Shown here: positions 24,901-37,649 of the stretch, one piece after another
How the letters are laid out: the number at the start of each line of letters is the position of its first letter
Position numbering within the stretch: the stretch's first letter is position 1
Assembly (NCBI GenBank): GCA_963978905.1
Contig: OZ022261.1
Location: 24,115,686-24,179,685, forward strand
Reading direction: 5' to 3'
DNA length: 64,000 nt
From: Trichostrongylus colubriformis
Lineage: Eukaryota; Nematoda; Chromadorea; Rhabditida; Trichostrongylidae
The notes under the pieces: model-generated
What the model was told of the DNA's origin: nothing
The model's database searches: none
Seen by the model: only the letters and a program-made list of their open reading frames with translations
Program-made: the position numbers and the translations under genes

Positions 24901-26690
24901 GGAAGAATTGCGATCAGAGGATGACGGAACGGAAATGAACGAAGTAATCGTTTTTGTGGTATTATTTGTAGATACTAGATGAAAGCTGTTCGACGCGTTA
25001 CTCGACTCACCACATCAACGTACTTACTATTTTCAGTCGGAAGACCTGTAGCAAACCCTTCTGACAGGACGCACTGCAGTTCGCGGTGATCGATTCTCTG
25101 ATGCATATCAAGGAAGGGCAACGTCCGGTAATTCAGTTTCTCTCAACGTTAACAGACTTGATTTAGATGTATGTACGTAAATTTGACTTTTTCGACGTCC
25201 ATAGCTTGTAACTTATATAAGATATATGCTTCCCTGCCAAACGTTACAACAAAAAGACTGGTCTAGAAAATTCGCGTCACGACCTGCGGCTAGTGAGGCG
25301 ATTCGTGGGATGTGCTGGATCGATACCTGACATCTGGCCGATACACAGTGGTAAATACACTTTTTGGAAGCTGATGGAAGAAGCATTTTAGAGGTGCGGG
25401 CCATCAGCAGGAAATTCGTGTCGCAGGGTTGAGGGAGTAAGCTAAGACGTATGCACTGTATGTATTTGGGTCCCAACGTGACGGCGGTCTCCTACAGCTT
25501 ACTTTTGACGCAACCCCTTAAGGACCCATTACATTACATGGTGCGCCTCTAGCTCACACTCATCGCGCCGCATGCTGCGCACTGTCACGCGAATTTTCTT
25601 CAGAATCCTAGATTCGCATGCGGTCAAAATCAACAGCTACAGAAAAACAAAACTAAGAAGAAAAAGTGAGTAAGTGATTACCCCGGTTAGGGCCAACTCG
25701 AGTGAATCAAGAAGAAAGGCTCTGACTTGAAAAAACACGACTAACTGAGCGGTTTTAACGGGGGTAAGATTGTGTGCTCGCGCTAGGCTGTGTATGTGGC
25801 GTGTGTGTGGCATCATTCACAGATCCACATAGAAAATGGCAGAGATCCGCTTAACCAGTACTATTTGTGCCCAAAATTACGGGCAAATGAAATGATCATT
25901 GATGCGTGTACGTCTTAAAGAATATCCAGAATTTTAGTGGCTGATTAGGACATAATCGGATGAGCTGTGATTGTGCATACCGTGCATGCCATTTTCGGAG
26001 CTTAAACATCCATATTCGGTAGTAAAATGTATTTCCATCCTTCAACATGTTCATTATCAAGAATTTCTATACATGCTCCTTCCATCAGCTGCAGAAGATT
26101 TATTTGTCGAAAGTTTCGGCGTTCAGAGATGCAGAACATAAGCGTAATGCTGTCACAAAGGCGCCGAGATTTTGTGCATTGTTCTACAGAATTTACACTT
26201 GTGTGAGTGATAGAAATCTGGAAGAATGCTTTTGATCCGATATGAGGGTAAAGGAAGGCTCTTGGTCCCTTGACAACCTACTGTGGCCGACAGACGTCCT
26301 ATGCCCGGGTTCCTCCCACAAGCAGGATCCCGACTTGCCTGCGTGCCATGGATTCGCTTGCCTTTGACGCATACCTGGAACAATGAGCAACACCTACTCA
26401 AGGGGGGTCAACGGGAAGGGTCTCATATCTCCTAAATTTCTCTTCAGCTCGTCTATTCTTCAGTGTTAAATTTCGCTACTTATTATCTGCTCTACCATCT
26501 TCAATAATCAATCGACTCATAGCCATTTCTGATGCGTTCGAAGGCTCAGGAAGGGGTCAATGAAGGGAAGGAGAGTGGAGAGAGAGCGATCTTTTCTGTA
26601 AGCGATCATTCTAGCTTAGAAGTTGAAAGCCCGCGCCTTGAGTTTTTTTTTTGTCACCACTCTTCACTTCGAGCTGAGGCGCTCACCAGC
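21901..26690. other. Gene-poor stretch with unassigned open frames
   Basis: Several open frames of 85-142 codons on both strands (23403-23792, 23613-24041, 24066-24479, 24356-24775) overlap one another and show no family motif, start context or splice logic. A 15-G run lies at 22899-22913. A diverged family A-like core may lie at 25490-25615. No gene is supported. Confidence 0.4.
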
Positions 26691-26699
26691 CGGAGTGCT

Positions 26700-26840
26700 C
26701 TGATGGTGCAGCAACGTTCGCGGTGGTTAGGATGGCCCCTCGCCGTGTGCATCCACCCCTTAGCGGCTAGTGATGCAGAGGGGGGCAGAAAGAGGGGGCG
26801 AAAGCTAAGGAGTGAAAAGAGGGCCCCTATTTCTCATGCT
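26700..26840. repeat. Dispersed repeat, related to 20281-20395
   Basis: Second member of the pair described at 20281: GTGATGCAGAGGGGGGCAGA with flanking matches in the same order. Confidence 0.55.
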
Positions 26841-27719
26841 GTTGGCTGATTCAACTACTTCTTTTCCTATGCTGTTGTACTACATAGCCGCATTTGCCCT
26901 TTCCGATGTTTTTGAGTGACTCATTAGAGCACACTGTCCATGCATTTGTCAACTTTGGGAAGTTAGTTAAAAGAGCCGACGATCCCACCATCGGGGTCGG
27001 ACGATAATACAAGGAAAACAAATTTCCTTCTTTATTTCGTCAACCTGGTTTTAACCGTGAGAGAGTTCCACTCAGTGCAGTGGGCAGTGCCCATTGTTTT
27101 TTCTATTGCTGAGCAGAACCGAGCGGATCACACTCTTATGTACTTGAAGAATGAATAATGAAATCAGGAACATTTTCACTGGAACTAGATTATTATTCTC
27201 GATATCAATAGAAGAACTGGCCTACAATGTTGCGCTTTCATAACAAATTTGAGCGTCAAGGAAGCGTAACGTAACGCATTCCGTTTCAGCAGCTTCTTTC
27301 TAGTAATTATGATCGACTGTTTGATTAAGAGCTGTCTTAATTAATTAACAAATAGGATTAAATATTCCATTTGGCACGTTTATGGCAATCTCCGGAACAA
27401 AGGGCTCGGCACAACACCTTTTGAGCCTTTATCAAAAGAAACTGGTCATTAGAATAATGCTTTCTCATGAAAGGAATCTCTACATCCTGCTGGAGCCTGC
27501 ACAATTCCACTGAAAGCGACCGAAAGAAAAGCAGAACCACTTATTATAAAACCAGTGGATCTGTAAATGATTAAATAGCCGAAACGAGCTACGTGACTCT
27601 CTTCAAGTCCCTACATGACGCCAGTGATATATATCAGTATAATGTGAAACGAATGTGCACTATTAGATGTGAGTGAGGTATCATCATAAGATGTACGTGC
27701 TTCTGATGAAATCATAGAG

Positions 27720-28330
27720 TCAATTTTGCTGTTTGGTATTGACTCAAATATCGTCGAATTTGTGGAAGTTTTGCGCTCTGCTGTAGGTACTAGCAGCGAT
27801 ACTTCCTCCGCGCAGCTGGAATGCTCGGCTGCTCGACTATTCCATTTCGAGCATCTTGAAGCGCGAGGCCTGGGCTACTCTCCACAACTCCATGGCTGCT
27901 TCTGGGACTACACCGAAAGCACAGGACGACTTGTGCGACGATCAGCTGCGACCCACCGGCAAGTGCTTTTCCTTGTCTTCTCCGTCATGTGTTCAAGCCA
28001 AAGGCGGTCGTAAGGCCGCGTTTATACTCTGCGCTGCCGGCGGTAAGGCGTGGCTACAGCCTGTAAGTCTCTGTGTCTTCCCCTATTACAGCCTGCCTTT
28101 TCCTGCGTCGTCTCTGTACCTCTCTCGTGCCACTCTGCCTCGCTGCCGGTGAACGCAACCATACCCGCTGGCGCTGAGCATGGACACAAGTTCCCGAATT
28201 TCTCGAATTTTCTCACGAATTCTCGGAGTATCTCACGTATACTAGTAAAAGTCATATTTGTACCTCTTCTTTTCCTAGTGTGGTAGCGCTTTATCAGACG
28301 GTCACTACCTTTGCCGCACCCTACACCAAA
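27720..28330. repeat. Long dispersed repeat with coding-like similarity to 31310-31715
   Basis: Ordered matches to the second copy run over about 600 bp: TATTGACTCAAATATCGTCG against TCTTGACTCGAATGTTGATA, then GTTCAAGCCAAAGG against GCCCAAGCAAAAGG, and the minus-strand string GTGCGGCAAAGGTAGTGACC. In one frame the translations correspond (DLCDDQLRPTGKCF against DFCDDHLQPTEAAF). They may therefore be decayed coding sequence of a gene or transposon. An insertion starting GGCCGCGTTTATACTCTGC (a half-copy of a MITE end) interrupts this copy near 28015. Confidence 0.55.
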
Positions 28331-28365
28331 AAAAGGAACATGGACCGATGCAAAAATTTGTCTTC

Positions 28366-28432
28366 GGTCGGTATCGAGCCACCAACCATTTTCTGGCACT
28401 CCCACAGCTATCTAGCCAGAATGACACTTTTC
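28366..28432 (-). repeat. tRNA-like sequence, decayed
   Basis: Minus strand: TGGCTAGATAGCTGTGGGAG resembles an A box, and GGCTCGATACC about 30 bp later resembles a B box. Stems are poor, so this is a tRNA-derived repeat or pseudogene at best. Confidence 0.3.
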
Positions 28433-31309
28433 TTTTTGATGTATACTTCCATAAAAAGGGGAAAAACGTTTAAAAAATCTCATCATGCCCTGCTGCCCTC
28501 CTTGCAAGGCTATAGGTGTGTCGTACACCCAAGTTAAGTGGTAAAACACAAAGTCGCTTCAGAATCCAACTACATACGGTCCCATAGCTGGCACGCCATG
28601 CTCAAAATGCTGTTTTAACAGTGTACGTAAAGAAATAGGCGAATGCAGGTACATACATCCACTGTTGGATCGCACTACATGAATACATATACATATTTCC
28701 TTCATAGTTCTCTTCTCTGTGATGGCTGTGTAGCTGGTGATTTTGATCACAGTCTGCGATGCATATCTAAGATTCTGAAATTGTTGGTCTGTGCTACTAT
28801 AGAACCGAGAATTCTCGCGGATTCGCGTGACTGCGCGACGCGATTGGGAAGTGCTGGAGCGTAGCATATAGTTGAGTCCTAGAGCGGTTGTGCTGACGGT
28901 GAGCTTTAGATGATAGTGGCTTAAGCCAACCATACGTAGTCCTCTAGCTCGCACGTCACTTACAGAATCCGATGAACGTGAACACCTCAAATGACCTACA
29001 ACGACTCTGTGCCTTGATCGAGTAACACTCTTAGGACATCCGTCCACTAGCAAATAAAGGAATGATTACATACTTGTGTAAATGGTTGTGGAAGAAGATA
29101 GTGTTTCGACTGCAGGTACTGAACGCTACTGCTTACAACTAAACTCAATATTTGCAGTTGAGGTGGATTAAGTTGTAGACACAAATTACATCCGCCTATA
29201 CAAGGTCTTGGAACGGAAATCATATATCGTGAGGAATTGATTCTTGCGGGAGTGATAACCACTGTGCAGTACTGACAGGTGGAACCAGTTCCGTCACCAG
29301 TGCTGTTCCACCTTGACTATTTTAAACAACACAAATCGAATTATTAATTGTACTGGACACGGTGATACTAACCATCGTAGGCGATTCATGACGGTGCTAC
29401 TCGCCTAGCATCTGTAGAAAGGAAGGTGAATCGAACAGTTTTTTTGCAGCACTTTTTCAGGTCAAGTAGCACTTCTCATTCATCCATGCTTCTACAATCC
29501 ATCTATAAGCTTCGTCGTGGACTAGTCTTGTTCACGAACTGTAATGGCCGACAATTATTTACGGAGGAGAAGGATGGCGATCCCTTGTTGAATTCATCTT
29601 CAATCACCTGTCGCCTGTTCATACATGTCATGCTCAGCTATCGATCGTCACCCACCTTTGATGGTTTTTTCGAAGCTTTTCTTACGAGAAATCAGTCATG
29701 TACTGGTGATTAAACTGCTGAACTTGTATTACCGGTGTCCTAGCATGTCTGTATGCTGTCCTAGTGAAGACATCCCATAATTTGTAGTTGCTCTGAGTGT
29801 TGCTTTAGGTTCACTTGCCGTTTTTAACCAGCTGTTGAGTTCGTGGAGGTCATAAAGCCCAAAACTGGTTCATATGGGAAGAAAGTATGAGGAGTAGACG
29901 GCCTCATCAAATTGCTGTCATAACCTCGACTGTCAATTATCCACAAGCACTTTCACCGTTGTTTAGACAACTTACTTTTGTCGTATGCACACCTGATCAT
30001 GTTCAGTGATCGACAAGTTTTTCGATTCTTTTCCATTAAACATTCAATCGCAGTAGTCATGCTGTTGATTACTCTTGCACAGTACTGCCTTACTACCCTA
30101 CGAATCCACATCGTAACATCACGGATTCAAAATATCGTTCATTCAAGTAGTGGAAATCAGTATTCCTCATGAATCTCTGCTTCTCCAACTCACCATAGCA
30201 GATGTCTTATTGTTAGTATCACGGAGGTAATGTAGTTCTCCCCTTTGCATGGTGCAGGGATGAAATCCTGCTCATTCACAACGACAGAATCTTCCATCTC
30301 CTTCGGATGCCTTAATTAATATCACGCTACTTTACAAGGATGAAATACTGGCAGAAAATTAGCTGGTCCTGCAAGTTGCTGAGTAGACGAAATTGCATTG
30401 AAGTTTCAGTGATTGTGAATCGAAGTGAAAAGCGCAATGCATTTTAAAACAAATTGCTCACCATCATGCTTCATCTCGATGTACCGTTTTATGTGATTTC
30501 ATTCAGTGGTAGCAGTTTCATTCTACAGGGTGCGGTAAAAGTGTTGATCGTCTGACGAAGTCTTACCAGTTCATCTAGAAAGGAGGTGTCTACACTAATT
30601 TTGTTAAGGTACTATAGATGATCAATAAACATTTCATATGTAGCCCTAACTGATAAGATCGCCTGTGGCCCATACACGCTCGCGAAGACTGCGAGGAAGA
30701 GCGCATGTCGCCGGACGCAGGTGAGCGTCGTGCGAATCGTCCAAAACTTTTGTCAGAACAGGCTTCAGATAACAGAGAAAAATGGGAGAGGTTGTGCAGG
30801 CTTCCTCCCTCAAGATACTGCGAAAGAAATCTCGAGCGGCTTAATAGCTCCTAGTGGTCGTCGCTGCAAGATGGTAAAGTCGTAGAGACTATTCATGTTC
30901 CATGTTCAACTCTCTTTCGATCTTGGCATAAAACTCTCTGAAAAATTGTCCGCAAGATGCCAAGGTAAGCCCATGGCACACTTTGATCGATCGTTACCGG
31001 GAGCTGGTTTAGTTCCCTGCTAAAAAGGTTTTCAAAATTGTGGTAGTCTTGTAGTGAATTAAATCTCGTTTTTTCGACTTTTAGGCTCTGAGGAAGGCAA
31101 AGTAAGCCTCGAGTAAATAAGTTCGTGAATCATGGAAGGCTTCAACAAAAAAATCAGCCAGAGAGTCGTAGAAACTGATCTGATCTGAGACATTGCTGAC
31201 GCAACTACGCCTTCTGGGTTTTGGCTGCATCCCGACTAGAAGACATTCGAACTGAGTCCTAGCTGAGGAGTTATCTGAGGGTGCACGTGTCTCTTGACGA
31301 CATCGTTGG
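28433..31309. other. Gene-poor stretch
   Basis: No supported gene apart from one weak exon candidate at 29461. A further copy of the string GGGTGCGGTAAAAGTG and its neighbour (see 27720) lies near 30535-30580. A diverged family A-like core may lie at 28850-28965. Confidence 0.4.
29461..29713 (+). CDS. Possible exon, unidentified
   Basis: After the acceptor-like CACTTTTTCAG the frame reads SSSTSHSSMLLQSIYKLRRG for 84 codons to a TAA, including CNGRQLFTEEKDGDPLLN. No partner exon, domain or start was found. Coding-like by eye only. Confidence 0.2.
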
Positions 31310-31715
31310 TTTTGTTGTGTTGGTCGATCTTGACTCGAATGTTGATAAATTTGTGGAACTCCGGTAATACGCCGCACCGCCTCTCCATATATCCCGAGTG
31401 TCAGGCTATTCGATTGTTGCTTTTCGTGTATCTTGGAGCGCTAAGCCTCCGTTATTCTTCGCAAGTCACTCGCTGCTTTTAAGACTACTCTAACGAGATT
31501 ATGGGACGATTTTTGTGATGATCACCTGCAACCTACGGAAGCTGCTTTTCCTCGCCCTCTTCGTCACTGTGCCCAAGCAAAAGGGATACTATTGAATTCT
31601 GGTGGCATAGTATTATATGATATGTTAAGAACTATTTTGATTGCTTATGCCAGTGAAACTCATGTCGTTAACTTATGATAAAGTTTTGTCAGACAGTCAG
31701 TACTTTTGCCGCACT
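31310..31715. repeat. Second copy of the 27720-28330 repeat
   Basis: Same order of matching blocks as the first copy, with internal deletions; the CTTCCGG-side block includes GTGCGGCAAAAGTACTGACT on the minus strand. Contains stops in every frame I followed. Confidence 0.55.
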
Positions 31716-31949
31716 ATGTGTCTTCCGGTGGGAGAAGGTATTGCTAGGCCTCAGCGCAGATTAAATTTGGACTTGATCCTGGTGATGATCTTACTCTCGA
31801 CAATTTTTCCTATTATTGAGCAGGTCAATATTATCTAGTTTTTTTTTCGTTTCTGGAATTTGCACTTCATCTGGAAACATCGTTTCCTTCTAGCTTATCC
31901 TGTACTCTATCGCATGCACACTTATCGCGTCATCCGGAAGCCTTTCCTC

Positions 31950-32075
31950 GCCGCATTCATACTCTGCAGCGGGGCCGACGACGTGCCTGGAACGTGGTTG
32001 CGTCAGCAGGATGGCAGAGCGGCCCTAGCAGAGACGCGAAGACAACGCAGCTTATCATTGCCGCCGGCACCGCTG
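31950..32075. mobile_element. MITE fragment with GCCGCATTCATACTCTGC end
   Basis: GCCGCATTCATACTCTGCAG opens a GC-rich block of about 125 bp ending GCCGGCACCGCTGAAG. The end resembles GGCCGCTTCCATACTTTGCG of the 52651 element and GCACGTTCATACTTTG of the 37505 element. No opposite terminus was found. Confidence 0.45.
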
Positions 32076-33033
32076 AAGGGGCGACCGCGCACTTCTTCTT
32101 TAGAAAGTCCCCGTACTGATTACAGTTGCTCATCTTCTGTGACGAAGGACAACTGTATGTAGTTAGTAGGGACCCTTGACGATGATCCTTGACGGGTTGC
32201 TGTTGGGATCCTATTGGAAGTGATGAAAATAGTCTTCTACGCTCAGAGCTGGGATTGACTTCTGAAAATCTCTTATCGTTAGATCTAATCGATTGATTTA
32301 TAATTATTATCGTTATTGATCTTTCGTTTACCCAGAGTTACCTTGAAAGTGTTCGTCATATAAAACTTGTACAACTAAGTGTAAATGATAACGAATAATT
32401 GGATTTCGACAGCAAATACAATTCCAAAAGTTTATTAAGAACGTTTTAAGATGTTTTGCGGTGTTTCGGTGCTTGGTGGCATCTTCATGAGATCTGGAAC
32501 AGCATTGGCTTGATATATGTATTTATATGACATGCTATATATGTTTATTTTTTCTAAATTTATAGGAAAGACCTACAACTACTTCTAGCTCGACGGAGAT
32601 GAAATTTTGCAAGAAACTTTTGGAAAATTTTGAGACTTTCGCAGTCATTTTTGAGCTTCTTTGATGATTTTGAGAATGTCACATCTTTGTTGAATATCCA
32701 CCATGTTCACTCGGCACACCGCAATATTAAAATAAATCTGGCTAAATGTCTGAAATGCTTGCTCGATCCTCCTTAGATCACGGGGTTTGTGGTATTTCGC
32801 ACTGTTTCCAGTACCTTTACATGATCTGACAGTCGAGGGGAGACGATCTGGTCTAGCTCGATTCTGAAAATCCCACCCATCCTTATTTGGTGTGACATGA
32901 TGTGCACTAGAATATTTTCTTGCCGCTCGCTTTCCCAAAAAACCATGACGATATTCATAAAAAAGTCAGCCGTAAATTGATCGAGTTTACTGTGAAAATG
33001 CTGTGGCTATAACGAATAAACTTATTTTTTTTA

Positions 33034-33039
33034 CTTCAG
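33034..33039 (+). promoter_or_regulatory. Probable trans-splice acceptor before the collagen start
   Basis: A pyrimidine tract and CTTCAG end 14 bases before the first collagen ATG (33054). No upstream exon is evident. Nematode cuticle collagen mRNAs commonly receive a spliced leader at such a site; use here is inference. Confidence 0.5.
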
Positions 33040-33053
33040 TCAGTGAAGCAGCA

Positions 33054-36000
33054 ATGTATGTGAAGAATGAAGACCCAGTGACGAGTCTGGCTTCACGAAT
33101 CGCTGCTACAACGTCTCTACTTGCTATCCTTAGTTGTTCTGTTCTATACACAGCTACAGTCTCTGAAATCGAAATATTTTTGGCTAATTACGAGAACTTG
33201 GTGACATCATTTCAGGTTGGTTTAACATTCCTGGAAACATGCACTCTTAAAAACTATCGAAGCTAATCTTGTCAGACTCGCACCATCTTAGACGCATAGG
33301 AAACAGGGTCGTTATGCAGAAAATCATAGGAAACAGGGTCGTTATGCAGAACATGCACACCGCAGTCGCCGCGGCGATCTCTAGCAGTACTAAAATTGGA
33401 GCAACTATCTCTCACCCCGGCTACTTAAAGAACTACATCAAGAACCGACAATTTCAATATTCAACATGGTAAACATGGTGATTTTTCAAGCTAAACCACC
33501 AACCCAGACAGAGGATATGTAGTGCAATCTGCGATGAATGCACCCTTCAAGCCATAAGCCGCATGTGTTGCTTGAGTCCGCCACATTTCCCAGCTTCTCG
33601 TGACTTCGATCGATACATCAGCAAAGGCGTGCGCGGGAAACACGTCTACGGCTTGAACCAGAGGGAGGATAGGAGCCCCTTTTCTTTGTTTTAACCCTTT
33701 AAGTTGCATTTTTCTTCACGTTTGCCTTTCGCTTCACCGTTGAAGAAGTTCCTTTGAAGGTGATGGCCCTTAGTACATAAATGTTGACATGATCTATTTT
33801 GCCTGCAGATGATGTATTAAATTTTCGACTTGACGGATCACATAGGTTGCTGCAATTTCCAGAAAAGTCATCAGACCACCTACGACGACTTGCAATCTTT
33901 AGCCGTTATGCGGTTAAAAAGAGGTACTCGTTATACACCAAGGACGACATACACTGAATATGCCGTTGATGATGAAAGGGGTGAACGAGGTGACGTTTAC
34001 GTGAGCGAACACAGGCGGCGTCCGAGTCATTATGAACCGAAAATATGCGGTATGTAAATTTTTCAGATGGGTTTTATATTGTTTTCAGCCTAGTACTGCC
34101 GCTATGCTCAAAAATTTCGGAAATAGCAGCCTAGACCTCGAGTTCCGGTTTAAGAATGATTTAAAGGGAATATAAAAGTGCATTCCGCGATGAGCTAAGC
34201 GTGACTATGAGTTGTAAAATGAAAATGGAGAGGAGGAAAAGGTGAGAGACGAACGCTTTCAAAGGAAAGTCTAGAGCGATGGACAAGAGAGTATGTAACG
34301 CCAGTCACGATCCCGTCCTAGAGTGGGCGCCGGATTTCACTAACTACTAGTTATAGATCTGCCCGACGTCCCTTTCACTCATTCTTTAACTGTGGATCTT
34401 GAGCAGTCACTTTCTTCACGGTTTCCTCACTCTTACTGGAGAAGGACAGCTACCCTATTAAATAAATCATGTATGTCCCTACAAGTGCAGGAATTATGTC
34501 TAGCAGTCATCTTCACAGTGGTTTCCTTAAAATCGTCATATGTAGGTCTAGGTTTCCGGTTGTATATCGTTAGGTCACGATTTCGTATTGCTACGGGTAT
34601 CCGGAATAAGCACCCGCATCACTAACCACTTGGCCTGACCCTAATTTTGAGCACAAATGGTACTGTTGAAGACGATCTTTGCCGTTTTCCATTTGGCTCA
34701 CAGTAACGAGTCAAATATGAGTGGTGGTGCCACACACAAGCACATAGGGCATCGCGCGAGCACACCATCTCATCCCGTTGAAACCGATCAATAATCGTTT
34801 TTTCAATTCAGACCCTTTCTTTTTAATCAACTCGGGGTACCCCTGACCAAGAGATGGAGGGATCGTTTTCTCCACATTTTTGCTTTTCTATAACTGCTGA
34901 GTTTGGCCACAGTCCGCAGTGCAAGCTGGAATTCAGAACTGGTGTGTCAATTGAACAGAATGTTCACGTGACCGCGCGCAGCTTACTGCTCGAGAGTATG
35001 AGGTGAGGACGCAGCATGTAGTTGGGTCATAAAGCGAATGGACCAAAAGTAAGCTACAGGACCGCCGTCGCGTTGAGACCCTACCAAATACAGTATATAC
35101 GTCCCCTAGCTCTAATCTCTTATCCCGTGACGGCGATTTTTCTGGACTGAAGACACCCACTTTACTATCAAGGACGGATAATTTCGAAAGGATTCTTATG
35201 ATCAAACACTGAATCGTTGATTAGAAGTACCATTGTCAAAAGTGTACTTCCCTGAACGGGGGAACTCCTTATTGTTTCATCTTTTCGTACAGATTTATCC
35301 CGCATTGAAGTAGATAGCAACAACAGATTGCCTGATTGGTCAAAGTGATCCTTATCAGCCTCATTCGTTCCTTGAAATTCCATAATTCTACAAGAAGATA
35401 TTGCAGTGGCTGTAAGCACACTTCTAGTGGGCTTTGTGTTGAAACCAGACTCACTTGACCTTGACGCGTCCTCCAACGGACCCACACTGACACTTGAAAA
35501 TATACTCCTTTCTCAAATCTGATACTTCGGAAAAATCATTATAGTTGGCCTTCGAAGTTCCAATATACCTTTTCATTGCACTAAATTCTGTTACTGGAAG
35601 TTCATCCAACTCGCCTATATTGACCGGAAACCGGTGTCTGAAGAAGGAAACCGAAAAGTTCTCTTTGTTGCTGTATTACTGCAATTACCTACGAGTGCAT
35701 TCGCCTGTGCTAGCTCCCACCGGCCCCAACAGGGTGCTGTCCAGTAGATATCTATCCGAAAATAGCTTAAAACTAGTATTTACCTTGCAGACTGCACAGT
35801 TATCCAATGCCCACGTGGTCCTCGTGGTCCACCCGGTAGTAATGGAGCACCGGCGGAAGACGGGCAGCCTGGTGTACCAGGACGACCAGGAGTGGACGGA
35901 GTGTTCTTAGGAGAAGAGACGGTCTGCCCACCTTGCCCGCCAGGGCCTCGTGGGGAAGATGGACCAAGAGGAGAGCAAGGTGAGTGGTTTTCAAACTTGT

Positions 36001-37165
36001 AGAAAAGGATGTTAACGAAGTCACACCCTTCAAACAGGAAGGCGAGGTTACATGCCTACAGGCTCCATACAGGGTCCTATGCAATCAGTTCATGATTAAA
36101 CATGTGCAGCTGCAACTGAATTTTTTTCAGCTTCAACTTTTACGAACCAGTTATGTGAAGGACGTTGTTTCAGGTGAGCAGGGAAGAGCAGGTGTTCCTG
36201 GATTGCCCGGTACTGATGGAACAAATGAACCTGGTCCCGCTGGAGCTCCGGGAAATAGAGGTCAACCAGGTAGACCCGGCAAACCAGGTGTCTCGGGTGA
36301 ACCTGGACAAGATGCAGTCCAGCTCATTGGTGTTCCTGGACCTAAAGGTGAACCAGGTCCGCCTGGTTTCCCTGGTCCACGTGGGGATCCGGGCGCCAGT
36401 GGCCTACCAGCGCCTCCAGGTTAGTTCGTTTTCGAACTTGAGTGTAGCAAGGAGCGCAACTCAGGCTAAAATGCTCTGCTGAGCTCCACTTGCTCTCCAG
36501 GGCCTGAAGGGCCGCCGGGTCCAGTTGGAGAGACGGGTGATCAAGGTGATTTTGGATTACGTGGTGCTCCTGGACGCAAAGGTCCCCCTGGAGAAGATGG
36601 AGGATACTGTCAATGTCCTCCCAGAGAAGGTATGCTCATAATCGATTAATGCATTTTATGGTAGTCACATTATAAACACATGAAATTGACTTTTCTAAGC
36701 GCGAACTTTGCACAAAAGCAATCGCTCTTGCTCAACGACGAAATCCGCGCTTTTTTTCCTTAAAATTACGGGAAATATTATGAAAATAATATTTTTGCTC
36801 CACATTTAAGAGTGTTTGCGGACAGGAAAAGGACCTTATGTTTTGCGGACAACCCACTATTTCTCCCGACTGAAGTTTTTCTTAGGAAATGTTTTCAGAA
36901 AGAATAATAAAGCTTTTTATTTACATTTCAAGGGACTGGAGTGGCGAACCGCGCCGGCACGCAAACCATTCCTGGCAGTTGGGAGGAGTACCCACAGGAA
37001 CGAAATCAATACCGAAAAGAAAAGCCGCCATTGTCAGTACGACCACAGTTCACCGAAGACGAGTACATCGAATACCAACGCAAAAAGAAGATCAAGCATT
37101 ACAAGGATTCTCCTCAGACACACATCTGGTATGTGGTTCAATTAGTTTTGATCAATTTCAGTTGA
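33054..37165 (+). CDS. Cuticle collagen, six exons (381 aa)
   Basis: Exons 33054-33215, 33863-34049, 35791-35979, 36174-36419, 36501-36629 and 36933-37165 join in phase (382 codons with stop). Residues 1-54 form the Col_cuticle_N region with a hydrophobic anchor (about 17-37, [19 protein letters not shown]). Residues 71-74 are RLKR, the furin-type cleavage site expected in this family. Cysteine clusters ICDCTVIQC, VCPPC and YCQC flank Gly-X-Y blocks such as [13 protein letters not shown]. The C-terminal tail is charged ([11 protein letters not shown]). Collagens of this type are secreted by the hypodermis and crosslinked into the cuticle. The last exon has an internal GTATGT...TTTCAG of 33 nt (37129-37161). 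Removing it keeps frame and makes the C-terminus ...THIC. The last intron acceptor is the weaker CATTTCAAG. Intron 2 is 1.7 kb. The orthologue is not assigned. Confidence 0.95.
33295..33351. repeat. 30-bp tandem duplication in collagen intron 1
   Basis: CATAGGAAACAGGGTCGTTA... occurs at 33295 and again at 33325 with a 30-base period (27 bases identical). It lies inside the first collagen intron. Confidence 0.9.
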
Positions 37166-37217
37166 AGGCACGTATTGCCTTCACGGGGAGAGGGACTCGG
37201 TTCGACCGTCATTGGTA

Positions 37218-37449
37218 GGTGTGTACCCTTATGTCAGGGCTTCGTCCCACGAAGTGCTGCGTACGACGCGGTATGGGCGTGCTATTCGCGCGATGGAGTT
37301 TTGGGTCTTAGCGCGATTACACGGTAATGCTAGAGGAACCATACAAGATGACTTGTAATCGCTTCGGGACCACGCAGCGCCTTCAGCTTTTCTGCTTCAC
37401 CTCGCTTGCGACGCGCCGCGGTGCGAAATCCTGTTATAAGGGTGCACAC
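37218..37449. mobile_element. MITE, family A
   Basis: Opens GGTGTGTACCCTTATGTCAG and closes GGTGCGAAATCCTGTTATAA then GGGTGCACAC. The core holds GTTTTGGGTCTTAGCGATT-like and TGACTTGTAATCGCTTCGGG arms facing each other. It starts only 53 bp after the collagen stop. No AATAAA was seen in the next 500 bp, so the collagen 3' UTR probably runs into it. Confidence 0.8.
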
Positions 37450-37504
37450 TCGTTATTGCTAGTCAAGCGCTGGGGACGTGTCTTCTCCGCCCTTTTGCTG
37501 GTAA

Positions 37505-37649
37505 GGGCACGTTCATACTTTGTAGTGCCCACGGCAGGGCGGCTGCATGTGCGTCTCCTCCTGTGCCACCCGATCTCGTTGCCTGCTTCGTCTCTGCCTA
37601 AGTGCCTGTGAAGGCAGCCGCGCCCTGCTAACGCAAAGTATGAACGCGG
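37505..37649. mobile_element. Short MITE with GTTCATACTTTG ends
   Basis: Left end GCACGTTCATACTTTG and right end CAAAGTATGAACGCGG are inverted copies around a GC-rich 145-bp body. The ends match those of the larger palindrome at 52651-52958 (CCATACTTTGCG / CGCAAAGTATGG). Confidence 0.7.

Noticed and set aside
31860..32162. 100-codon open frame (plus)
   Set aside because: The middle is a MITE end and body (GCCGCATTCATACTCTGC), so translation similarity would be repeat-driven.
34560..34640. tRNA-like string on minus strand (AGGCCAAGTGGTTAG)
   Set aside because: A D-arm-like box with no acceptable T-arm; the anticodon loop would be far too long.
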